The notes under the pieces are model-generated. The model was not told the DNA's origin and did no database searches. It saw nothing but the letters and a program-made list of their open reading frames with translations. A DNA stretch of 38,674 nucleotides, taken from positions 1 through 38,674 of the forward strand of contig JAQWQB010000048.1 of the NCBI GenBank assembly GCA_029245065.1. The letters run 5' to 3'. This document shows positions 33,719 to 38,674 of this stretch, piece after piece. The stretch is from Flavobacteriales bacterium (GTDB taxonomy: Bacteria > Bacteroidota > Bacteroidia > Flavobacteriales_D > Sanyastnellaceae). Positions within the stretch are counted from its first letter, which is position 1; every line of letters starts with the position of its first letter. The translations under genes and the position numbers were made by a program.

Positions 33719-34162
33719 TCAGTGTTCGTAAGTAGAAAAGGTGCCATCTGAATAACATACAATGACACGCTCTATGGTTTTGGCGCTGTTGGGCTCCAGT
33801 TCTTTTTGAGTGCGAGCCGGAAGTGGTGTCGTCTTAGGAATCTGGGTGTTGCTTGTTACAGATGTATCATTCTCAGATTTCGTGACTTCCTCATGAATCG
33901 TTGCTTCCAAGGTATCTTCAGTGCTGATTGAAGAAGGTGTTACATTTGTAAACATCTTTCCTTTGCCGTGTAATAGCCATCTGGTATCCAACTCTGGATA
34001 AACATCGCTTAAAGTGGAGAGGAATGAGACGCTAGGCCTGTTTCTACCATTGATTAGATGTGATATTGCAGATCGTTGAACACCACACTTCTCTGCTAAC
34101 TCTTTGGGTTGAAGCGTATAATGTTTAAGTATTTGTGCTATTCGTTCACTGAAACTTTCCAT
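33719..34162 (-). CDS. XRE-family helix-turn-helix regulator
   Basis: A 147-residue DNA-binding protein. Residues 4-62 form a Cro/CI-type HTH (ERIAQILKHYTLQPKELAEK, then VQRSAISHLINGRNRPSVSFL), with ISHLINGRNRPS as the recognition helix region. Next comes DTRWLLHGKGKMF, common in Bacteroidota XRE proteins, then a Ser/Thr/Glu-rich linker (about 75-130) and a short C-terminal piece (ERVIVCYSDGTFSTYEH). The gene carries six matches to a 14-bp palindrome: three directly upstream, one at the end of fmt, two within this coding sequence. Autoregulation is therefore likely. It is last in the hup-to-fmt direction but has its own promoter region. Confidence 0.9.
   Translation of the reverse strand: MESFSERIAQILKHYTLQPKELAEKCGVQRSAISHLINGRNRPSVSFLSTLSDVYPELDTRWLLHGKGKMFTNVTPSSISTEDTLEATIHEEVTKSENDTSVTSNTQIPKTTPLPARTQKELEPNSAKTIERVIVCYSDGTFSTYEH
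33855..33868. promoter_or_regulatory. Intragenic operator-like site (copy of GTTACAnnTGTAAC)
   Basis: GTTACAGATGTATC, 11 of 12 specified positions, inside the XRE coding sequence (encoding D-T-S-V-T). Confidence 0.5.
33939..33952. promoter_or_regulatory. Intragenic operator-like site (copy of GTTACAnnTGTAAC)
   Basis: GTTACATTTGTAAA, 11 of 12 specified positions, inside the XRE coding sequence (encoding F-T-N-V-T), 84 bp from the other intragenic copy. Confidence 0.55.
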
Positions 34163-34163
34163 G

Positions 34164-34233
34164 GATACAAATGTAACAAAACATCGTTACAAATGTAACT
34201 ACAGGATGGTTTATTAGCAGTTACAGTTGTAAA
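34164..34233 (-). promoter_or_regulatory. Promoter and three operator-like palindromes of the XRE gene
   Basis: Three copies of GTTACAnnTGTAAC lie just before the start codon: GATACAAATGTAAC (34164-34177), GTTACAAATGTAAC (34186-34199, perfect) and GTTACAGTTGTAAA (34220-34233). Read on the minus strand, the first two contain TACATTTG, a perfect -7 element. The one nearest the gene lies 6 bases before the ATG and has TTA 20 bp upstream as a possible -33, inside the second palindrome. A protein bound here would cover the promoter. Confidence 0.7.
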
Positions 34234-34345
34234 CTAAGAAATCGAAACGAAAACCATATCTAGGAGAAATTGCTGTGTTTCCAGTTCAGTTCATTTATCC
34301 TAAAGTGCTGGAAAACAAACGGGTAAAGTGTTTTTTTCATCCGAA

Positions 34346-34359
34346 ATTACAAATGTATC
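34346..34359. promoter_or_regulatory. Distal operator-like site at the fmt 3' end
   Basis: ATTACAAATGTATC, 10 of 12 specified positions of GTTACAnnTGTAAC. It touches the fmt stop codon and lies 126 bp from the nearest promoter-proximal copy. Confidence 0.45.
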
Positions 34360-35332
34360 AGGAGAATGCCTCGTTGTTCAAATCGTGCCCAAGAATGAAA
34401 TCAGCAACTTCAAGCCTTCTTTTCCCTTGTGGTTGAAGCACTAGAATGGAATAAAGTTTATGGTCGCCGCAAACAACATACATCCCTTCTTTATCTTGAA
34501 TGATGCTCCCAGGGTTAGCGTTGGATGTTCTTTCAGTTGGAATCCCAAAATGGATTTTATAAGTGGATTCGCCCAAGAAAGTCCATGCTGAAGGAAAAGG
34601 GTTTAGCCCTCTAATGAAGTTGTGAATTTGAGAAGCTGGCTTAGACCAATCTAGTTGACAATCTTCTTTGAACAGCTTTGGAGCTGGTCGAAAATTTAAA
34701 AGATCAAACTGATTCTGAGGAACGGCTTCAATTGTGCCGGAGAATACGTTGGTACACGTTTCCACGAGAAGCGCTGCACCCATTTCTTTCATCGTATCAT
34801 GAACATCTCCAGTTGTATCGTTCACGCCAATTGCAAATTCAGCTTGTTTCAGAATGTTACCGGTGTCTATTTCCTTCTCAATGAAGAATGTTGAGCATCC
34901 AGTACGCTCGTCGCCATTCATAACCGCCCAATGAATGGGGGCTGCACCTCTATAATCAGGAAGAAGTGATCCATGCAGGTTGATCGTGCCGTATTTCGGC
35001 ATTTGCCACACCACCTCAGGCAACATACGAAAAGCGACAACCGCAAACAGATCCGCATTCCATGCTTTCAGCGCATCGGTAAATTCAGGGTCTTTCAATT
35101 TAAGAGGCTGTAACAGCGGTATATCGTGAGCTACTGCATACTCCTTCACTGCGGATGCCTTCAGCTTTCGCCCTCTTCCTGCTGGTTTATCAGCAACAGT
35201 TACTACACCTACAACGTGGTGTTCAGACTCATGCAGGGCTTTCAAAGAAGCCACTGCAAAGTCAGGAGTGCCCATAAATACGATTCGTTTCAATTGTGTC
35301 AAATTTGGTGGTACCTCCAATTCGATTTCCAT
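34358..35332 (-). CDS. fmt: Methionyl-tRNA formyltransferase
   Basis: A 324-residue enzyme that formylates the initiator Met-tRNA using 10-formyl-THF. The N-terminal domain shows RIVFMGTPDFAVASLKAL, ADKPAGRGRKLKASAVKEYA, and the catalytic region INLHGSLLPDYRGAAPIHWA with EIDTGNIL. The C-terminal domain has RGLNPFPSAWT. The ATG at 35332 puts 13 residues in front of the usual family start and overlaps the MATE gene by 34 bp. A TTG at 35293 would give the canonical beginning (M-K-R-I-V-F-M-G) with a 5-bp gap. Either may be used; the ATG is kept here. Confidence 0.95.
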   Translation of the reverse strand: MEIELEVPPNLTQLKRIVFMGTPDFAVASLKALHESEHHVVGVVTVADKPAGRGRKLKASAVKEYAVAHDIPLLQPLKLKDPEFTDALKAWNADLFAVVAFRMLPEVVWQMPKYGTINLHGSLLPDYRGAAPIHWAVMNGDERTGCSTFFIEKEIDTGNILKQAEFAIGVNDTTGDVHDTMKEMGAALLVETCTNVFSGTIEAVPQNQFDLLNFRPAPKLFKEDCQLDWSKPASQIHNFIRGLNPFPSAWTFLGESTYKIHFGIPTERTSNANPGSIIQDKEGMYVVCGDHKLYSILVLQPQGKRRLEVADFILGHDLNNEAFS

Positions 35333-36639
35333 AAGTAAACCCCACTGAAAATACCGATAAGTGCAAAATACAAGTAGTCAGTCATCCAAATAATATGGAT
35401 TGGCTGAGGAGAGCGTATGGTCAAATGGTACACCAAGATGATATACGCCGTTACACATGCAAACTCAATGAGCATGCCAACCTTTGTTTTTCCTGCTCCT
35501 TCAAGCGTGTTGAATAAAATACTTGAGAATGAAAAGATCATCATGGCTACAAACACTACGCGAAGTGAGTCAGCCATGGCTTCTAGTCCCGCTTGATCAA
35601 CAAAGAAGTAGGACGAAATGGCTTCTGGATAGAGTACCAATCCGTGGCACAAGATCGCGATTCCAGCGACATTGATAAACACAAGTCGTTTCATGGCTAA
35701 GCCAAGTTCCGACTGGCGCATTTCAGCTATCAAGGTTGAAATAACTGTTCGGGTAGTATAACTTACCCCCATAACGGCGACAAAAGCCAACATATAGGTG
35801 TTTCTGACAATGTTTGAGACCTTTAGTTCCATGCCGCCAACCTTTTCTACAAAGAAGAAGAAGGTGGTCCAGGTACTCAGCGCTACAATTTGTTGAATGA
35901 TCAATGGGGTAGAGAGCTTCATGAGCTTTGCACCAACGCCATTCCCAATGGAAAAGACGCCCTTCCAAAGTCCGTAAATGTCGTCGCGGAATTTCCAAAT
36001 AGTGAAGAGTATCATGAACGAAGCGCCAGCAATTTCAGCGATTAGAGTGGCCAAAGCTGCCCCTTCGTGCTTCATCTCAGGGAAAATCCCAACACCAAAA
36101 ATCAGCAACCAATCGAGCAAAATATTGAGTCCGGCTGTGATGATCATGGAAATGGACAACACACCTGTTTTTCCTGTTCCTATGTAAACGCTATTCAGGA
36201 CCAAAACTGGTAAGTAAATCAAGAGTCCTAAGCTTCGTATGGAGAGAAACTCCTTCATGATGCGCAAGACCCCTTCGGATGCTATAATATGCTGATAAAC
36301 GAACACGTCTAGCACTAGGAACACGAGGTAGAGCATTAGCGCAATCAGGGTGGCTATTCGAAATCCACTTCCAAACCAAACACCTACTTCGTGCGGTTTC
36401 CCTTCACCAATGCGCCTTGCAATGAATATTTGGGTGCCTGAAGACAAGCCAATACCAAACATGATGGCGGTAATGTAGAGCATGCTAGCAATGCCTGCTC
36501 CATTCAGATAGTCTTCTCCAACTTCTGTGAGGAAGATGTTATCTGTTAGAACAACTAGAAATTGAACGAACGCACCCAACGAAAGCGGGAGAGCAATCGA
36601 AAGTAGCGACTTGTAGCTTATATCTAGTTTTTCAGCCAT
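35299..36639 (-). CDS. MATE family efflux transporter
   Basis: A 446-residue membrane protein with about twelve hydrophobic segments in two similar halves, as in the MATE/DinF superfamily. Typical parts are SIALPLSLGAFVQFLVVLTDNIFLTEVG, ISSGTQIFIARRIGEGKP-like sequence (here SSGTQIFIARRIGEGK), and the second-half counterpart around VGGMELKVSNIVRNTYMLAF. It exports cationic or hydrophobic compounds in exchange for sodium or protons; the substrate is not known. The start overlaps trmH by 8 bp and the end overlaps fmt by 34 bp, so all three belong to one transcript. Confidence 0.9.
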   Translation of the reverse strand: MAEKLDISYKSLLSIALPLSLGAFVQFLVVLTDNIFLTEVGEDYLNGAGIASMLYITAIMFGIGLSSGTQIFIARRIGEGKPHEVGVWFGSGFRIATLIALMLYLVFLVLDVFVYQHIIASEGVLRIMKEFLSIRSLGLLIYLPVLVLNSVYIGTGKTGVLSISMIITAGLNILLDWLLIFGVGIFPEMKHEGAALATLIAEIAGASFMILFTIWKFRDDIYGLWKGVFSIGNGVGAKLMKLSTPLIIQQIVALSTWTTFFFFVEKVGGMELKVSNIVRNTYMLAFVAVMGVSYTTRTVISTLIAEMRQSELGLAMKRLVFINVAGIAILCHGLVLYPEAISSYFFVDQAGLEAMADSLRVVFVAMMIFSFSSILFNTLEGAGKTKVGMLIEFACVTAYIILVYHLTIRSPQPIHIIWMTDYLYFALIGIFSGVYLWKSNWRYHQI

Positions 36640-37291
36640 TGAAACGTGCGATGATTTTTTCGCTTTCTCGGATACTCTGTTTCGCCCAAGAGAGCTTTAA
36701 TTCATTCTGAGCATCAACAGAAAGAGGCCAGTCGATGTTTTCCTCTCTTAATCTTTTCGTGAGTTCGTAAAGGCTCAAGGCAGCCGCTACGCTAATGTTA
36801 AAGCTTTCGGTAAAACCATACATCGGAATCCGAACAAATAAATCAGCTTCATCCATTACATCTTGTGTAATCCCACTTACTTCGGTTCCAAAGACCAATG
36901 CTACTGGTTCATCTAGTGGTAAATCACTTATGGTGTAATCATCTTTATGCGGGGTGGTGGCGGCTATTTTATACCCTTTCTTTTTAAGCGCTTGTAAGCA
37001 AGATTTGGTGTTGGAAGTGCCTTCGTTGTACCTATTGATAGAAAGCCATTTACTTGCGCCTAAGGAAACTCCTTTGTTCACTTCCCAATCGTTGTCGTTT
37101 TCAATAATATGTACATCCTGCACCCCGAAACAATCACAACTACGTAAAACAGCGCTAGCATTGTGAGGTTGATAAATGTTCTCTACAACACACGTCACAT
37201 GTCGAGTGCGGTCGCTAGCCATTTTGTCAAACAATGCAGCACGTTCCTCGGTCATGTATTCCTTGATGTAATTGTATAAAGCTTCGGTCAT
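36632..37291 (-). CDS. trmH: tRNA (guanosine-2'-O-)-methyltransferase, TrmH-type
   Basis: A 219-residue SPOUT methyltransferase. Motif 1 is NIYQPHNASAVLRSCDCFG (with the Asn and Arg50 needed for activity), motif 2 VALVFGTEVSGI, and motif 3 IPMYGFTESFNISVAAALSLYE, which form the knotted SAM site. TrmH methylates G18 in the D-loop of tRNA; related enzymes act on other sites, so the position is inferred. The ATG at 37291 is preferred: the longer frame starts with a TTG that lies in the T-run of the HU terminator (read on the minus strand). Confidence 0.92.
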   Translation of the reverse strand: MTEALYNYIKEYMTEERAALFDKMASDRTRHVTCVVENIYQPHNASAVLRSCDCFGVQDVHIIENDNDWEVNKGVSLGASKWLSINRYNEGTSNTKSCLQALKKKGYKIAATTPHKDDYTISDLPLDEPVALVFGTEVSGITQDVMDEADLFVRIPMYGFTESFNISVAAALSLYELTKRLREENIDWPLSVDAQNELKLSWAKQSIRESEKIIARFNG

Positions 37292-37301
37292 AGCATTGGG
37301 C

Positions 37302-37328
37302 AAAAAAAAAGCCTCCCGTAAAGGAGAC
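37302..37328 (-). terminator. Intrinsic terminator of the HU gene
   Basis: On the minus strand: GTCTCC, a 6-base loop, GGAGGC, then nine T residues (37302-37310). The stem has one G-T pair. It lies 23 bases after the HU stop and ends just before the trmH start, so trmH needs read-through or its own promoter. Confidence 0.8.
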
Positions 37329-37351
37329 TTTTCAATGTGTTCAGAGGTGAA

Positions 37352-37624
37352 TTACTTCACTTTAGTAGAAAGCTCAGCTCCTGGCTTGAACTTAACAACT
37401 TTTTTCGCTTTGATTGTAATTTCTTTTCCTGTTTGTGGGTTACGCCCTTTACGTGCAGAACGCTCAGAAACAGAGAAAGAACCAAATCCAACAAGTGCAA
37501 CACGGTCACCTTTCTTAAGTGCAGATGATGTTGTGTCGATAAATGCATCTAGTGCACGCTTTGCGTCAGCTTTAGAGATTCCTGCTCCTTCTGCCATTGA
37601 CTCTACTAATTCAGCTTTGTTCAT
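37352..37624 (-). CDS. hup: HU family DNA-binding protein
   Basis: A 90-residue histone-like protein of normal length. The N-terminus [20 protein letters not shown] and the beta-arm signature [20 protein letters not shown] (47-66), followed by [21 protein letters not shown], are typical of HU. It binds and bends DNA as a dimer. The gene has its own promoter (37663-37694) and terminator (37302-37328), so it is mainly an independent, probably highly expressed unit. Confidence 0.97.
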   Translation of the reverse strand: MNKAELVESMAEGAGISKADAKRALDAFIDTTSSALKKGDRVALVGFGSFSVSERSARKGRNPQTGKEITIKAKKVVKFKPGAELSTKVK

Positions 37625-37662
37625 TTTTTCAAATTTTTAGTTAGACATTCGATGAATCGTGA

Positions 37663-37694
37663 CAAATATATAGGCTAAAACGCGCGACTGGCAA
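37663..37694 (-). promoter_or_regulatory. Promoter of the HU gene
   Basis: On the minus strand: TTG (37692-37694), 21 bp, TATATTTG (37663-37670, a perfect TAnnTTTG). The predicted leader before the ATG at 37624 is about 33 bases and A/T-rich. Confidence 0.7.
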
Positions 37695-37720
37695 GGATTG
37701 CCGTAAAAAAAGGTCCATTT

Positions 37721-37751
37721 TGTTGAAAAGTGCAGTTAATTGTTGAAAAGT
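37721..37751 (+). repeat. Direct repeat TGTTGAAAAGT, 20-bp period
   Basis: TGTTGAAAAGT occurs at 37721-37731 and again at 37741-37751, between the divergent HU and cupredoxin genes. The 261-bp intergenic region holds this, the HU promoter and the upstream region of the cupredoxin gene; I see no small gene in it. Confidence 0.5.
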
Positions 37752-37885
37752 ACGAGGTATTTCACTGCTTTTCCGCTTCAATTAAGGGTTTCAGAAGGTA
37801 GGAAGCCAATTTTGCTCGAACAATTCACTTCCAGATTCGTTATGTATATAAGATAAAATCCATTTTTGCTTAAAACCTCAGAAGA

Positions 37886-38491
37886 ATGAAACAAATCTAC
37901 TTTTTAGCCTGCGCACTTGTGGTGTCGTTAGGGATCAATGCACAAACAACTCATAACGTAGAAGCTGGAGGAACACCTCAAGGAGATGTCCTGCCATACT
38001 TCGAACCTCAGTTCATTACCATTGAAGTTGGAGATGAAGTTGTATGGACCAATGTTGAAGGTTTTCACGGGATAGCTACCACTTCCGGTCCTGAGACGTT
38101 TGGAACAGGTAATGGAAATGCACCTTGGGAATACTCGTTCACATTTACAATGGAAGGAACCTATGATTACGAATGTCCAGTTGGAAGTCATGCAGACACT
38201 CAGTTTGGAACCATTACCGTAGTTGCTCCTAAATCAGTAGGAGAGATCACACCTAAAATTAACTGGAACGTTTTTCCTAATCCAGCAGCAGAATTCACAA
38301 CTATTGAAATCGGTGGTTTTGGACATCAAGGAACCGTTACCTTATTTGACTTAACAGGTGCGCTGATTTTAACCGAGAATATTCAATCTGGATCGAATAG
38401 AATCGATATCTCAGAATTCAGTACCGGCCTATATATCGTTGAAGTAAGATTCAATGAAGCGGTCGAACGAAGAAGACTAACGATTAAATAA
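37886..38491 (+). CDS. Secreted cupredoxin (plastocyanin-like) with T9SS sorting domain
   Basis: A 201-residue protein: signal peptide (1-20, cleavage after NAQ), a type-1 copper domain (about 22-114) and a T9SS type A sorting domain (about 127-201, opening with WNVFPNPAAEF and ending with GLYIVEVRF and RRLTIK). Copper ligands are H61 in GFHGIA, C97 and H102 in YECPVGSHADTQFG. The usual axial Met position is taken by Q106, with one residue fewer in the loop. It should be exported to the outside or cell surface and serve in electron transfer or copper binding. It is a single gene, with a strong terminator behind it. Confidence 0.9.
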   Translation: MKQIYFLACALVVSLGINAQTTHNVEAGGTPQGDVLPYFEPQFITIEVGDEVVWTNVEGFHGIATTSGPETFGTGNGNAPWEYSFTFTMEGTYDYECPVGSHADTQFGTITVVAPKSVGEITPKINWNVFPNPAAEFTTIEIGGFGHQGTVTLFDLTGALILTENIQSGSNRIDISEFSTGLYIVEVRFNEAVERRRLTIK

Positions 38492-38497
38492 TTTTTG

Positions 38498-38521
38498 AAA
38501 AGGGCTTCGGCCCTTTTTTTT
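38498..38521. terminator. Strong, probably bidirectional terminator
   Basis: AAAAGGGC (38498-38505), TTCG tetraloop, GCCCTTTT (38510-38517), then further T residues to 38521: a perfect stem with a very stable loop. It serves the cupredoxin gene; its A-rich left side would also act on the minus strand for the gene ending at 38520, whose stop codon overlaps the T-run. Confidence 0.88.
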
Positions 38522-38674
38522 ATGCCTTGTTTAGATAACGTAAGAAGTATTCGGCAGAAGGGCGTTTTCTGTAATCGTCTGTTTTGTGGATAGCCATCAC
38601 CTTGTTCTGCTCATCAAGAAGCAGGGCATAGGGCTGATGTAATTTACTTTTATAGCCAAACAACGTGAGCCCAA
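38520..38674 (-). CDS. Redoxin-like protein, C-terminal fragment (cut by window edge)
   Basis: The minus-strand frame from the right edge to the TAA at 38520-38522 is open and gives about 50 residues: GLTLFGYKSKLHQPYALLLD, then EQNKVMAIHKTDDYRKRPSA and EYFLRYLNKA. The pattern (a proline followed by a hydrophobic strand, then D-E-x-N-K, then a terminal helix) is like the end of thioredoxin-fold or peroxiredoxin proteins. The active site would lie outside the window, so the family call is tentative. The coding nature is well supported by the conserved look and the terminator. Confidence 0.6.
   Translation of the reverse strand, partial: GLTLFGYKSKLHQPYALLLDEQNKVMAIHKTDDYRKRPSAEYFLRYLNKA

Noticed and set aside
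37292-37303. TTG start of trmH at 37303
   Set aside because: It falls in the T-run of the HU terminator; the ATG at 37291 gives a normal N-terminus.
37721-37751. Direct repeat as start of a CRISPR or tandem array
   Set aside because: Only two 11-bp units with a 9-bp gap; no array and no cas genes.

Overview
The window reads as a stretch of chromosome from a bacterium of the phylum Bacteroidota, probably a marine Flavobacteriales-type organism. The evidence is C-terminal type IX secretion (T9SS) sorting domains, the Bacteroidota promoter form (TTG, then 19-21 bp, then TAnnTTTG), weak or absent Shine-Dalgarno sites, and Bacteroidota family markers: DUF2797, DUF6913, tandem DUF1599, the DoxX/BT_3928 type, folP-cdaA, and a transketolase split into two genes. 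I see no rRNA, tRNA, CRISPR array, insertion sequence or prophage. Both edges cut through genes (DUF2797 on the left, a redoxin-like protein on the right). No gene-free stretch exceeds about 265 bp.

Layout. 1-3150 (+): DUF2797 fragment, then a secreted DUF1800/DUF1501 pair. 3165-8367: YqgE/AlgH (-), a secreted M14 carboxypeptidase (+), an HSL-type esterase (+) that overlaps a lipoprotein gene (-) tail to tail, and a T9SS-type cysteine-rich protein (+). 8392-13268: a conserved unknown (-), an MBOAT/AlgJ-like O-acylation pair (+), then DUF6913-dapA (+). 13376-16590 (-): transketolase N half, a secreted von Willebrand A (vWA) protein, and transketolase C half in one run. 16719-19722 (+): ychF, an unknown probable lipoprotein, a DUF4440 lipoprotein and a rhomboid protease. 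19737-22656 (-): folP, cdaA (c-di-AMP synthase), a BASS transporter and an FtsB/DivIC-like protein. 22705-25985 (+): DUF1599, a DoxX-thioredoxin-like fusion and an orphan DppB-type permease. 25978-27759 (-): PaaI-type thioesterase, HAD-IIIA phosphatase and a class IV aminotransferase. 27972-29771 (+): a multi-PAS histidine kinase. 29768-33716: CsaA (-) and both methylmalonyl-CoA mutase subunits (+). 33719-37624 (-): HU, TrmH, a MATE exporter, Fmt and an XRE-family regulator. 37886-38491 (+): a secreted T9SS cupredoxin.

Most of this is housekeeping: lysine/peptidoglycan precursor synthesis (DapA), the pentose phosphate pathway, folate, c-di-AMP, propionate/succinate metabolism, and translation initiation. 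The most unusual signal is regulatory. The small XRE regulator at 33719-34162 has six close matches to a 14-bp palindrome (GTTACAnnTGTAAC) in about 500 bp: three over its promoter, one at the end of fmt, and two inside its own coding sequence. The operator contains the Bacteroidota -7 promoter element. Other points of interest are probable leaderless promoters, a vWA gene between the transketolase halves, a cupredoxin with Gln at the usual Met-ligand position, and dyads in several intergenic regions. All functional calls rest on motif recognition by eye; no database search was run.
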